NCBI RefSeq assembly: GCF_910592395.1 | Contig: NC_088309.1 | Coordinates: 23,440,599-23,504,598 of the forward strand | DNA from: Lineus longissimus | Taxonomy: Eukaryota > Nemertea > Pilidiophora > Heteronemertea > Lineidae | Length of the DNA stretch: 64,000 bases | Direction: 5' to 3' | Shown here: piece after piece, positions 19,646 through 34,600 of the stretch | Numbering within the stretch: position 1 is the stretch's first letter | Layout of the letters: each line of letters opens with the position of its first letter | Made by a program: the position numbers and the translations under genes | Notes under the pieces: model-generated | Databases searched by the model: none | Told to the model about the DNA's origin: nothing | The model's input: only the letters and a program-made list of their open reading frames with translations

Positions 19646-22600
19646 GTAAGTGGATATTCTTTAAAGCTTTTTTTACTTAAATACGACAATGACCTTGAAA
19701 AATTGTCATTGATGTGCTCATCAGGCACTGAGAAGACATTATGTCACAGAAAATCTTGCCAGGTGAGAAAATTAATATAAAAAATGACAACACTCATCTT
19801 GAAATTGAATTTAATGACTTAATTAGAATCATCGTATAATAGAGCAGTTTTGAATATTATATGTTGGTATGCTGGCCACATATTTCATACATATCATTCT
19901 GAAGGTGTATGACATGAATTAAGAATGTGCAAAAGTTGTACCAACAGTTGCAAACCCAATGTATCAACGACATGTACAATACATTTCTGGTAATTTTAGA
20001 TTGTCATATACATGTACATGTACATGTATTTCACGAATCCATCCCCAAAGTTGCGTGCTATTACAGTAGTTCAGACTGCAAATTCTCAGTGAAATAGTAT
20101 TTAGTACACAGTGACTATTGAATATGGTGCCTACATTGCGATCGAAAAATATTATAATATACTTTACGCAAAAATTTGATCAACAACATCAACTCTGCAT
20201 CGACAACTGAAAAGTGTTTAATCAAATTTGCACGAAAGTTTGAGCCTAATTGAAGTAAGGTTCTTTGAACACCTCATATGGAAACTGTAGAGTTAATGTA
20301 CGTAAGTTAGAATACATATCAGTCAGCTGCCGAGAAGATTTCCAAGGACAAGAATACAGATTCTACGATATGTAGAATCATATAAAAGACAATACAGCAA
20401 CATCATTAATTGTACCGTGAATACATTCATGCATTGCTTCTAGCAAGATGGAGGCTGAACGTAAATCTCTGAGTTGCATATTCTTCTTGCACAGATTGCA
20501 GCTATCGAACATCGATTGTTTTGCTTCTTGGCCTGTTCGTCTTATTTCAGTTTTTTCATTTCTCCAAGAATGATGATGTCATGCTGAATCTGCGGTTTTC
20601 TATGATACATGTACAGTATACATAATGTACCTGTTCGAATGGCTGGTTATCTTCCTGTGGTGCGGACTACTTTTTGTATATTTCTGACCGTTGGCGCTGC
20701 AGCTCTTTAATATCGAAGAAAATACAAACGTTAGTACTTTTGAACGTGTAACTTGCTGTAACGCCATTTGCAAAAGATTTGCAAGGATATTAATTTCTTA
20801 CGTAACTATGTGGACTAATTGTCCAGAAGTGTCATCGACTTCCAAATTATTTCACCATATTTATGATTAGACGTCTACCTAAAGAGCTTCCCCGGCTGTG
20901 AGTCACGTCCCATCAGCTGGCAGGATCATAGTAAGTTGTTGCTAACAATGACACCAAATTGATGTTGTTGTTTAAAACTGTGATAAACGTGTCAAGACAC
21001 CACATTTGTTGATCTCGAAGCGGTAGACCAACGCTTCGTGTGACTCAGTGGTAATAGTGGTTCTAAAATCTTTTTTCGCAGGATGTTTGCCTTGTAAAAC
21101 CGATTCAGTTCTTTTTTTGTACATGTATCTAGTTGACTAATACTAGCAAACATCATGTATCATATACAATATAGAATATTGCAGGACACTTGTACAATTC
21201 TATTACAGCTTCACCATCATATTTCTAATATTTTCCGACACAAGGGTGAACAACTGCAAAGTTTAGATTTCGAAACGGCTATTAAGTAGTTGTTGGTGGT
21301 AAAACCTTATAAATAAGGTATTGGAAGCATCGTCAAGACCTTGTGTTTCACAGTTACTTCGAAACATGGAAACAATTTGTGTCAACCAAACCAATATGTG
21401 CACTCATCAATTGCCCTTTCATGTTATGGGGTATGATTTAGGTTTTACTGTTGTCGAGTCGTTGCTAGCTGAAGTGTGTCAACGGTGCTGTCACTGACTT
21501 ATGACAGAGACTTCACATTTTAAAATGCCGACAGTTTCACGGCCATTGTCAAAATTATTGGTGAAAGTGTTCGATAATTGCTTGATTGCCTTCTTCAGCT
21601 CTAAACCAAACCGTATCACAGTTTCAAAACAGACTGTCCACTGCTCATTACAGATAATGGTATATGGCAACAGAAACGATACCCATACTGCACACATTCC
21701 CTCATTTATACATGGAATATCATTGGTATTTATCGACAACGTAACTCACAGTTGTTGTAAGATGTGATTTGTTCGATCCCCGGTTCGATCCTATCCCACT
21801 TCAACATTGATGTACAGTAACAGCTTTCATCGATTTCGCGTACATTTATATTAGTTTATTGGTAAACTTGGTAATAACGTGAAGCAATATAATGAACGAG
21901 TACCGGTACCACATAGATGGGGTAGGGGAGTTACAACCAATAATATGATGCATCAAATTTTACAGAAAGGGTTTTGGCCCAGAATGTTGGAGGCCCATCA
22001 TTGACTGGTGCTGTGTAACTGTCAATGGCAAAAATATCACAGCCCTTCCTAAAAAAAAAAACCGTGAAAAATCAGGAAATGAGTGATGAATGATGCCAAA
22101 AGGCTGATCTTGCCAAACGCACTTGTGGTAGTACGGTAACTTGTCACATAATTATCAGAGTAGACTTTACAATCATCAATATTAAATCTCCTCAGGTCAA
22201 AGACTAATAATTGTTGCTCATAATAGTATCACCAAAAATATACATCAAGAACAAAAATACTATGTTACCGAAACATGAACAGCCTAGCACTTCTGCCGAT
22301 AGGGGATTTTTAGAGATAAATTGGGTCTCAGACGAGATCAAACAAGTTGCTAAACGTTTGTTGAATGGTAGGCTGACCATTTCCTGCTCAGCTAAGGTTC
22401 ACGATCTCTCTGTCATACCAATTAATGACATTAATGATAAGATATGGGTTTGCAAGAACGGTAATGAGAAGTTCGGACCTTGCATTGCTTTCATTCAATT
22501 CAAATATCTCAGGCCTAAAACTCCCAACCGCCTTTCAGATTAAGCCGAATTCTAATTTCTGGAATTTAGGACGGGACTAACGGTGGTTGAGTTACATGGG

Positions 22601-25600
22601 ACAGCAAAGAGATAATGCGGTAAATAGGATGTACCCACAAGATAAAGCCTTTAAATGGGATGTTCATTTGGAGACAATACGCTTCCTGTGCTGAAGGTGG
22701 TGTCGAGATCTTCTTACTCCGCTTGTTGGCCTGTGATGCTGCGCCTATTCACGTTAATTGTCCCCTGTCCATCACTATGTATCGCCCAGGGCGCCTGGCC
22801 AGCATTTCAACAGAGATTCCCCATAGCCCATGGCGGTGTCCGTTCATCTCTGGCCTGGGACATCCTCCTTGGGTGGCGAGATAATGCCCCTGATTAAAGC
22901 TGAAGGGTCTAACCTGTGTTACCTGGTGGTACATCATTATCGAATCGTTTCAACGTCCCTTGGAGCCCTCATCTTGTCATTTAATCAATCCGACCTTGAT
23001 TGGTTCATGGAAGTTCGGCCGGACCCATTAACACGATGTTGAGATATACGGACCAAATTTAGATGGAGTCCAAAAGGATCCAATGGGGATGATATCCCCT
23101 TGTCTTGATGGCAAAATGCGATCTTTGACAAACTGTCAAAGATCTCTATACATTTGAAGCAACGCTACTCCTAGTTTCTTGTTTTGATGCATACATTTTG
23201 TATTGAAATTTAAAAAGGGGTCCATCTTCAGAAGTCATAATCTTGACAAAAAGTGAAAATAAAACAATAGTCATAATATATAACATGGCCTCAAAGTGTG
23301 GAAGAAAGGTCCCATGGGACACCTTTGACAGTTGGCTGCAACCAAAGTGACAAAATCACCACCTTCGCCATCACATTGTCATATTTCGCATCACTTAGCA
23401 TGATTTTCTGTCACCGAATTGATTAAGCAACCAGGTGTGTTCTGAACGCATCGTCTGTCTCATCATCTTTGACGTCACACCATCTTCACAGTAATTGGCA
23501 ATTAAGGAAATTAATTGAAATAAATTGACCAAGTGATCCGTTTGATGGCGATAAAAGGTAAGCACACAGCGCATGCTCAGTGGAAGGATTACACACGAAC
23601 TTGATCTCGCGAGATCTTGCTCTGTTCGCTCTTGCTGTCTATAATGTGCATGTATGAACAAATTGAGAACGAAAATCCGTACAAGTTTCTGGTACGAACT
23701 CTTTCGAATGATGAGACTAGAAAGCTGGATAAATCTCGAACTATAGTCGATGCGTAGACATTCGGTTCACACAGTCATAGTGCAGAAATATCTTAGATTC
23801 ACGTAACTTCCAGTCCAGTTAGAGCTTTGACTCACACTACAGTGCAGTTAAAATCTCAAGTTATCAGAATCTCAGACCAATTAAGGAATCCCGTCACCAT
23901 GCGGCCACCCGCCATAATTGTCTCAGCCGGGGGTGAAGACATATGTCCTATGTTATAAATAGCTGATAAGTGCGGGATGCTACCAAATCGTTGGCTGAGT
24001 TTTCCCTGTGGCGTTCTGTACGCGGATGTCCCGGCCAGTTTGGAAGCGCATGAAGTATGGCCACAGGTGAAAGGCGGGGCAATTGAGTTATGGCTTTTTA
24101 AGGAAGTTAATTCAGCTGATTTGCTGGATGATTACTGGCTCTGGGCAAGCCCATCGTGGAGGGTGTCCATGACGTAACTCGTTGACTTTCACTCCGCCAG
24201 TCATTTCTGACTATAATATTATGGTACTGACATGACTAATGCTGGAGTGGTAACTGCATTTTTAAACATAACTCTTGGCAGTGCTTTTTTCAATGTTGGT
24301 TCGGCCGGATTATAAGTCAGGTCATTGGTTAGATAGGCTTAAGTATACAACCAGTGACATGATTTATATCATCGGCCCAACATCGAAAAAGCCGTCACTG
24401 CCAAGAGTTATGTTTAAAATACAGTTGCCAGTTGTGTGACGCATGTTATTATCCACGCGCTGCTTCTTTAGAAATCATCAATTTAGATTGAGGTCTACTT
24501 GCACATCTCTATAGAATATACCGTATACCTCTTGCTACATGTAGTCGAAACACACGTTGGCGTTGTCATCTTCTCATTACTTTCGATATTGAAATCAAGC
24601 AATAAAATCATGAGAACTAGATTTAATCACCAATCACTGCGACAATTCCTAATGTCAATCAGAGATCACGATTTCGGATTATTACAATTACGAAATTAAA
24701 GTAAATTGGCACTGGTTGGGCGGTTAGGTCTGTGTCATTCTTGATCATTAAGTGGTGCTGTCGAAAGGCAAGATTAAGATTTCTTGAGATCAGTACCTCA
24801 CTCAATCGTTGCTTTGTGGTAATTGATTGGTGAAGATGTCCACCCTAACTAAAACATGGAATCACGAACACTACTGAAGACAATGTATATCGATTTCTGG
24901 TCAAGATGACTTGAAACTTGATTAACCAAGTTGTCGCTTGATCGTGGCAAATTTCACTCGAAGCAGATTCGCGCTTTCTGTGCTGCTGTCTTTAAAGATG
25001 TGTGTCTGTTTGGGTCAAGTCGTATTGAAATACACTTTAAGATATGCTCCATTTAAACTCTTGACGGGTCAACTGTACTGCGAAGTATGTTCGATGCACA
25101 GTAGAATCACCATTCTTGGGGTGGGCTGGACAGTATCCGTAACGACTTCTTCTACTGCGTGATTACTCCCTGCGCAAACTCGAAGACATTATTGGAGCAC
25201 CTATAGTATCACGCAGCTTCAATGCCCATCTTCCTCTTATTATAAGCTTATGATGCCATTCAATCTGTGAAGATAATCACATATCAGCCCGGCCAGTCTT
25301 TGTCAAGACTGTGGGATTCCGTGACTGGGTTGGTCTTTTGTTGGACAGCCAGATACTGATATCATCACGCGGCCATCTGCCAATATAATGCACGCCAATT
25401 TCGCCTGTTTGTATTTTCAATTATCGCAAATCGCCCATTTAGATCGCCATTTAATTTGTAGGCGGTTGTAAGTTGGTTCTTATCTACCATCTTTCGTGGT
25501 ACTGATTTTCATACGCCAGTCACCAGTACAGCCTACAAGCCAAATGGAAAAATATCTGTGCTCTGAAACGATCTTTCGGAAATCATGGTAGATCGAATAC

Positions 25601-28600
25601 AGATAATGTTCACAGAAGAGGTCCGTGTGCATTGAAAGAAAGTGACCATCTTAGAATTTTCTGCCTTGGGAAGTTGATGCACACCACTGACTGATAGAGA
25701 AGCACTCCACATCTTCACGCACTTGTATGAGTACAGCGACTTGTTTCGTTCGAATCCACGACGACAGGGTTACAGAAATCAGCAAATGAGGAACAGAAAC
25801 CTTTCAGTTCTTTTAGCGTAGTGGATGATCTCACGACCACTGAATAAAGAGCAGGCACCTATACTGCACTAACCACAGCATAGATCCATTGACAACTTGA
25901 CATGGTATCTCGTAGCCGACACCACACGCCAAGTTAAAAAATCAGCTTAGTTCAAAATCACGTGTTTGATTAAAAAAACGCAGCGTGTACTTTAGCGAAT
26001 TGATTGAAGGCACTTTCAAGAGTGCACTGCCCCGTCAATCTTTTTCCTAATTGCAATTATTTCTCTGCAGCCAAAGCATTTTAGAGAAAAATGGACCACC
26101 CTCCCCACCCTAGACTATATTGTCCATCTTGAAAAGGTCCAGGAGGCAGAGGGGTCCTTCGAAAACGACGCAGTCTCTCGTAACGTATCCGCGTCTCCTA
26201 TGCAGCCGTTTTCCAATCTCCACCCTGCACCATCATTACCAGGCCCAATTAGCCTCTTTGTGTGTGTATTATAGCTTTCTCAATCTTGCCATCATAATGT
26301 AGTGGTAGTCATTAACTTAACCAGATGGTCCACCGCTATGATCCTTTCTTGGGGCCAAAATGCCTCTGGCGGTTTCCCATGTAGCAATGGCTTGCAACGA
26401 TGCCCCGGGCAAGACGAACCATCACTGCCGAATCCAACCCTCCCAAAATTACCATGTCAAAGTCTACCTATCTCAATGGTGCTGCAACCTGGTTCTCGTC
26501 ATGAATGCTGCACATCATGGCTTTAGCCTGCTTAACTAATTTAGTGTCCCATCTCTGAAATCATAGAAGTGTAGCCACTCCACAATGAAAGAACCCCATC
26601 ATGTACTTCAGCAATTAAAGATATTGCAGTTGTTCTTTCCGGTAATGGACATCAATTGGTTTTGTCTCTGTGGATATGTTGCTGAAGAAATAATCATTGT
26701 TTAGAGTCCTTCCTTGTTTTCTCTTGAGGACAGTCTCTCATCAAGAAGGAAATGTTCCTCAATAGCAATTCTTCCTGAAGGTGCTCTTAGTGTAGTGCCC
26801 TTCTTCGACCCCTCCTTCGTGTTACAAACATCATAAAGCCGTCTGTACCGCTGGCATGGCGGGTTATCAAGTAAGCAGAATATAATTGCTTTTTCTACCA
26901 TCACGTTGACTAGATGGTTTTCAACGTAGTTTTTCCTTTTAAGTATGACGAGCTAAGAGTGTGTTGTCGCTGAAATTAGAGTGTTTAGTTCCTTTTCACC
27001 AAACAATTGCCGTAATGGACTTCTCAAATATTCTTCGCGTCGAGATTCTGTTTGTTAATATGCCCTTAGAATTGATTTCTGGCGGTGCTCGACTTTAATT
27101 AGATCTTTTATGAAAATGTATTCACAAAGATGTTGGGAGGAGACGGGAAGGGTTTGTCCCTGTTGATCAAGGGAAACCTCCTTTATAACATGCTGGGAAT
27201 CTCACACCCCGTGCTTTGCACTCCCTGGTATTTGTAAGCACGATTAGACCTATCATCTTTTAATACAGTCTATTGAAACATAATCGAACCAGCAGAGTCC
27301 TTCCTTCCAAAGTTTGTATACAAACCCACTTCAGTAGTCGCGATGAAAGGATACCAACTTGGAGCGTTTAGTTTACAAACAGGCGAAACAACCCAAAGTT
27401 CCTCCATTGTCATCCACCAGAGGACCTGGGAGGTGGGGTTACAGTATAAGGAAGGAGTGCATCGGGCGATATCAAACGTGGGATTTGATCGCCATTTCGC
27501 CAAGTAACCTCATAAAGATACATGCTATCCTCTCGACGAAAAAATTACTACTAACGCCGTTTTCATTGATCATGCTGCGCCGTTATCCACCAGGTATCAA
27601 TATGTCTGAAGATATGAAGTAGAAAAATCTAGTTTTGCTAAGATAACACGCTTTTTGGTGATATTGCACTGTCGGATGTCTGAAGACGAGAAAACTTTAG
27701 TGAAGAATTCAAGTTGTGTAACAGCTTTTATCTTTGTTAAATGACTCGTATGCCTGAAGATCTATAAAATGTGTTCAAATGGTTGGAATGCCAAAGAACA
27801 AGGGCAGCAGAGAACTTTGCTTAAATCTCAAAAAACACCAAAACATTCCACGTTTAGTCATACTGCAGCAGCGCATGTTGGTCCAAGAGCCGCAATCCAT
27901 ACTACTACTGGTGACATAAAGAAGAGTAAAACGTTACGAGGTTCAGTAATAACAGATTGATAGCCAGCGAGCGTGTTTCCATTCCGTTGTGAGTTCCAAC
28001 TCCCGAGAGAGTACCACACAATTTCCCCAGCAAGCTTAAGTCCGCTTAACTAATAATTTTCTAATGGTTTCTCGTTGTGATCAGGCGACCAAAGATAAGC
28101 CGCTTAGGGTCAGCCAACTTTTCACAAATTCACACGAAACATCATTTTCGTGAGAGCTTGCTAAGATTACTATACTGGTCTGAATCTGATCGACTTGATG
28201 GTCGTCTGCTGGGTAATTAGAAGGTTGTCGATTTCATCCCAAGTGATTAAGAGGTACCGCACTTTGTGTCATCATTAATTAGTATCAATTTTGAAACCCA
28301 TCTCTGATATTAATTATGCAATGCATGAATGTACTGTGTTACAGTTTGTCTCGTATCACGCACAAGATTATCAGGAACTGACTGTGATTTGTCTTTGGCG
28401 AAGCAGACGACAGCGGACAACACTAAAAAGGCCTATCAGCCACTTTATCTTAGCCTAACATTTACAAGATATAGGACACTCTCCTTTTCTAACATCACCT
28501 CCAGCAACGGTATATTATTAAAGCACAAATTGCTGTCGTCCTCTTTACTGTGGACTATATTCACCCGCGGGAATCACGATTTCGCCCACTTTAAAACGGA

Positions 28601-31600
28601 CAAAATACTGGCTCTAATTCCTTAATAAAGCTACTTATGTTGAGCGTTTGCAAAGAAACTGATGGACAGAACTATTGTCAGTTACATTTTCGAAGAGATG
28701 AAAATATAAATGCATTATTTATCAAGTTTTGTGCTTCAGTACGCTTAAGTCTGTCGGAGGGTTAAGCCGGTAAGTGTATGCTTAGTGAACGATATCAGAT
28801 TTGGCTGACGAACTGCGCTACTTCTTCTCCTGAGCTTAGCTCGCGTTGAAGAGTGCGTTATAATTGCCGTATTGTCCTCTCTATCGGGTAAATAATAGGT
28901 ATTACCAATGTCTTTGGGATATGTAGAAAATGTCCGGATTATCATTTCAGTGACACAAAACATTTCACCTCGTGCTGGAGAAATAAAAAAATGCTCAATT
29001 GTGCGCCATGACCGCTGAAAGGTGCTTGTAATAATTGCACTATCGGATTTTCTCAGCGCCTTTGTTGATGATGGATGTTTTTCAGTAAATGATAATCGTT
29101 TTGTAAGCTACTTTCACCGTCATAGATCCAATCCTTGGCTACTTAAATATGAACTATGCACACAGTATTAAGTGCATTATGTACACATTTTGATATATAA
29201 AATTGTCCATTTCAAATGGTAATAGTAATTCGTTCGAACTCATTCCGAAAGATTATTTGTTTATTCGTTTTGAAAATACTCTTATTAGTGCCGAAATGCA
29301 ATGGATTTACATGTATAGGTGTGTCTCTGCTTAATCGTTTAAGACTACCAATGTCTACTTACTTTGATTATTGGCATAAATTAATGTCGTCGAAGGGGGT
29401 CTGATAATCTATCTTTCGGGACAGATTATAAAATGTATTGATCAAATAATGTTAATGTAATATCCCTCTTTGCTGGTAACAGTTTAATAAAAAGTGATGA
29501 TATATTACAAAAGTTCTTAGGGCCAGAGAGTCAGCTCAGAAACACCTTTACAGCACCAAGTACGTCAGTCGTCACAGCAGAGAGTTTCTAAAATACACGA
29601 CAAAGATTAAATCCACAGAGCGAAGGAAATAACCATCACATATGCCGATACATTCGTCCATTCCACTTTGAACTATCAATAACCACGCAGCGCTGCCAAC
29701 GCCATTGTTTTTCAAGTGTCTCGGCCTCCGGGTTGCAGAATTCGGTGTACAGAGTTTCTACACCAACTCTTCCTGCCCGGGAGAGAAAAGTTACCTCCCT
29801 TCGTCATGCCATCTGCTCTACCTTTCATCTGCACAGAAGTCATGGGCCTCTAGAGACTGGCAAGCTAATCGAATAAGACACTCATTTAGCTTGCTATTGT
29901 GTACACGATTCGAGGCTATATTGAGCTGAATGTAGCCACAAAGAGAGAACAAGTTAATGACGATCGTTTAAGAGGCTGTGGCTTACCATCTCCCAGTGTT
30001 CACCAGCGACACCGTAATGGAGATAAGTGAGTTTATGAACCAGTCTGCCACTGCGGCGTATTGTCAAGATATGTCGGTGATTTCTAAGTCATGATAATGC
30101 ATAGTAGATTTGCATCAAATGCATTTATCAGTCTCACTGCACTAGCCCGCAGTTACATAATATGACAAGAATGAACAACTTTCGATGCTGCGCGACCGCT
30201 TCATACGGCATTAAACCTTGTGTGAATATGATCAAATCGAGTGCTTTTTTCATTTTTATTTTCGAAATGTTTCGGCCTGTGTTTACCTTTTATTATTTTC
30301 AGAAGTCTTGTTGTTAGAGAGATGATAGAGAAGGCTTCCCTTTCTGTGGCGATGTGGCACCACAAACCCATTAGTTTTGTTATGAAGATGGCATCGCATT
30401 GTCATGCCTTACTATTTACTTGAGATTAGAAAGTGCTAACTCTAAAATACGTTCATAGCTCTAAAATTGTTTTCCAATTTCTTTTTACAGACAAGAGTTT
30501 GAACCAAGAGTCGCTGGATGGTGCCAATAATTCGAGCGGAGAAGACGAACAACCTAAAAAGAAACACAGAAGAAATCGAACCACATTCACGACATATCAG
30601 CTCCATGAGCTGGAGAGGGCTTTTGAGAAGTCACATTACCCGGATGTTTACAGTCGGGAGGAATTGGCCAATAAGGTGCAATTGCCAGAGGTCAGAGTTC
30701 AGGTAAGCATTCTTTGAAATCGATAGTTCTTTGGAAGGACACAAGATTGGTCGAAAGGAAAGTCACCAATCATCTAAACTTAATTTTTGATCCGGAGCAA
30801 TGTTTCCGTTCACAAAAGAAGGCAGGTTTCTCGGGCGAGTTACTTCTGTAAGATTTCTGTAAAATCGAGTGGAAAATGTCTTTTGGGGCGTTATAAAGAT
30901 GCGTCACAACATGCATTGAACAATACATTGAACTTGTTGATCGCCCACGCTTATTTTCACAGGTTTCTATAATGGGCAGAATTCCGCACAGACTATCATT
31001 ATCACTAAAAACAACATACCAAAAATCCTTCATTACTGCACCATACGCTAGTAGAAACATCGCGTGTAATGTTCGTCAGCACATGGCGTGTGACCTAACG
31101 GTGGTCTTCAATACACCCATGAGAGTACAGAAATAATCGTCATGTATCTTTAATGGCAAAGAGGTGACTGGAGACGCAGTGGCTTTTAATGGAAGGCTGA
31201 CGTAAAGTTAGAAATCTCAGAGGACTTTAACTGTTTGCTTGACATTTTAAAGACGAAATTCTAACATGGATTCAAGAGGGGGTAATCTTTTAATCAGTGC
31301 TTCAGGGTAGACTGATGTGACGGATTTCTGGTTTGTCGTCAAGTTAAGAACCTGTCCAGAATGCATTAAAATTTAATTAGGGTGTCAGTATTTCGATTCA
31401 TCTTCGATGGAATTTGCCTTTTCATACTCAATGATGAACAAACAGCTATGATCCCTTACCCAGGATAGGAACAAGGGAGACCCTTGGGCCCTCTGCGGTA
31501 TTTAGTACCCTACGGGTACGGGTGATAATTATCAGTGCGTAATTGAAATGCTCAAAATGCCCCGAGGTGTAGTTAACGGCAACCTCTCACATCCGAGTAC

Positions 31601-34600
31601 CATGACCCGGACTCAAAAGCCATATCGTCCTACTTTAACAAGACGCTTTGTGCGATATGCCTATCTTCTAAACGCCATTGTGATACATGCCACTATTGGG
31701 ATGTTGACAGACTTGAAATTCGCCTTAGGTAAAATGCCTATAGGGCTTGGATGGGACACGGACCTTCAGGAATTTCAGCGCCACTTGGGGCTTTGGACAG
31801 ATTCCTTCCTCGTATCCTAAAATACCACAGGCATCCGATAGAAACAGCTCAGAGCGTTTTCTCGTGGTCTACGGCATCAATCGTGTAGCCTAGAGCTTTC
31901 CAGGCATGCCAGGCTGTTGGCTGTCGCCAAACGGGAGATTTTTTGGAACATCAACCGCAAACAATTGGCACAAAATTCAACTCAGGCCTTTGAGAATGAT
32001 TTCAGTCCAACTTGGGGCTAAACGGTCAGAGCCCTTCCTCGGGTCCTAAGATACCGTTGGGACCCATTGGAAACAGCTCAAAGCGCATTTCCCGTGGCGT
32101 CCATGTTGCCTGAAGCTTGCTGGGTGTATGTTGGGTCAAACCATGGGAGGTTTTAGTATCAGCAGCACCAGCTTCTTCCTCGCGATCTGATACGACTGAC
32201 ATCCGATGGAAACAGCTCAGAGCGTTTTCCCGTGGTCTGTCTCCAAACAACCATGTAGCCTGAAGCGTCCGAGCCTGTTTGGCTGAAACAAACTTGGTAA
32301 TTTGGAAGTGTTTGCAGAGCAGCGTCATCATCATCAGCAGAAGCATTCTACAAAAAGCTATCGCAGTTCATCGTGCATAAAATTGAAAGTTCTTGCTGGC
32401 ACAACTCTGCTTTTTAGCCAGCACACCCTGCTTTTTTAACCTCAGGCCAAAAGATCACCAACTAACATACACTTATTTAACTTTCGGGGACAAGACTCGG
32501 GTAACTCATTTTTTCGCGTAAGAAGATATTCCCCGTTCACTTTGCTGTAATCACATTCTTATTTTAGAATGGCCACATTACATAACTACCCAAATACCGA
32601 AAGCACTGTGCCTAACTGTCAAAGTGAGGATATAGAGTGGGATCTTTACGCACTTCAGCACACAAGTGACACTTCTCACGCCTGTTCTTGACCCTTCGGG
32701 CCTTCTCACGCTAGCTTATTTAGCATGTTTAGTACCCTGTGAACCCTTTCATTAATTTTCAAGCATAAGTACTGTTGCGCTAAATACCGGTTTATCCATT
32801 TAAATTGAAACGGGAAGTCAGCTAAAGCAATGTTTCGCTGATTGGGAAAGAATATTTGCTCGATGAAGTAGGTTAGTCCCCATTGTGCACTTATTGGTGG
32901 CGTAAGGCTTACAACGCGATTATGAGGGTCAGGGTGGGATGAAGGGACAAAAACAGGTCCCAAGCTTGGTCAAAGTAAACTTTAAAATATCCTACGGTTA
33001 TTTACAAATGTTTTACTGAGATCATACACCTATTAACTTCGACAATAATATTTTCAACTTTGTTGTAGTCTGATTCAAAATAACTAGCTCCAACACCTCT
33101 ATACATTGGCCTATGCATTGCCACAGTATATCGAATTTGATAAAGTTTAGCATATCTCTACACGCCACTTTGTACAACTACATTTTCCTTCGACCAATTG
33201 ATCAATTACTAAAAACAATATTAAGCCAAGCTCATTGTGGCTAAAGGCTTAATACAACAAGCAACCACATTTTGGTATTTCCCATTACATATTTATTTAT
33301 GTATTTAATTACATATACACAAAAATGTTTATAGGATTCGAACCCACAATCTGGTGTAAGTCTTGAATAGAGTGAAGGTTATTTTTTGTTTTTAGGGCCA
33401 AATGTCGAAACCCTGTAGCCAAGTATTCCCGCCTGTATCTCCAGACGACTATGGGAGGCGAGTCGACAAAGTGCCCTGAGGATCAAATTACATTTGCGAG
33501 CCCAATAGCCATGCATTGCTGACGATAGTCGCACTGCCAGAAGTTGATACCTTCACTGGTCACAAATGTATGTGGAACTATGTCTTTCGTTTCTACAACT
33601 CCTTGACTAATCTACTTTAATCGAAACGATTCCACAATAGTGCTTCAAATTCCACAAGCGTTCCTTATTATATTAAAAACATTAACGTGCAATTGTAAGT
33701 GTAGAGTAAAGAGTGTCAAACTAACTATCTATAAGACTCTTCAATTAAAGGCGTATGTTCAAATCCCCAAGTTGCTTTCAGGACAATGCGAAGGCTTTAA
33801 TTGCTTCAGGGGATCAGCACGTCCCATACACTTGTGCTCCTTGGTGCATAGCGTAACTAATCCCAATGCACTCCATTGTTTATGCACTATTAGTGTCAAA
33901 CAGGGAAACGGCAGCCATTCTCTTACATACTCAGCCTCTTCAACTTAATTGTGTACCCAGGACATTTCGTTATCGAAGCCATCCATCGGTTCATGTGATC
34001 ATTATTGTATAGAAAAACAATGAATTGTTCCGTTAAGTTATTCAATATATATTTTCCTTTCCTATTCTTTTGTTACGTAATCTGCATTTGTTATGCCGCG
34101 AATAATTAGAAACATTTTCAAACAATAGGAATGTTTTCTGATGTGGCCTGTTGAGTCTGACCGTCACTTTTTGAAATGCGTTTGCACTGAAGGTACTCTG
34201 TTGACCTCAGTTACCTGCCGCCAGTGCAGGCACTGAGGCAGGCAGTTTGTCGCCAACCCGGTAGACGGGAGTCTCGACGACAGTGTGTCCCACATACATG
34301 ACATACGATGGCTAATATGAAAAAAAAATCTTCAAATATCTCGATCGCCCGAGATTATAAGTCACTAATACTAATTCCATCGATCGAGATATTTCAAGAT
34401 TTTTTTCATGTTCAAAAACGATCAATCTTGGGATGTCCCGTTCCAGTCACCGTGCCCACACCGTTCAAACAGTCAAGAATCATGAGTGGAGTTAATATAC
34501 ACGTGGTACATCCTCGCGAACACCACTGAGCCTTTTTACCAGACCTTCTTGACAGTGGAGAAGTGATAAAACCCCTTACATGCGTATACCATATAGGATT

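Larger units (their letters stand above)
19646..30490 (+). other. rx: Rx intron 1 (10.8 kb)
   Basis: Bounded by GTAAGT and TTTTTACAG. Contains a foldback element (24248-24430), a short perfect palindrome (23120-23144), an ACATGT microsatellite (20008-20031) and no recognised exon. A 111-codon plus-strand frame at 22211-22543 has no recognisable motif. A large first intron in a developmental regulator is a plausible site for enhancers, but that is inference. Confidence 0.85.

Noticed and set aside
21770-21800. CCCCGGTTCGATCC resembling a tRNA B box
   Set aside because: Upstream sequence lacks an A box and cloverleaf pairing.
22211-22543. Open frame with a [15 protein letters not shown]-type peptide in Rx intron 1
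   Set aside because: Looks moderately protein-like but shows no known transposase or retroelement motif.
33330-33410. GGGTTCGAATCC (minus strand) resembling a tRNA B box
   Set aside because: No matching A box, anticodon arm or acceptor stem could be folded around it.
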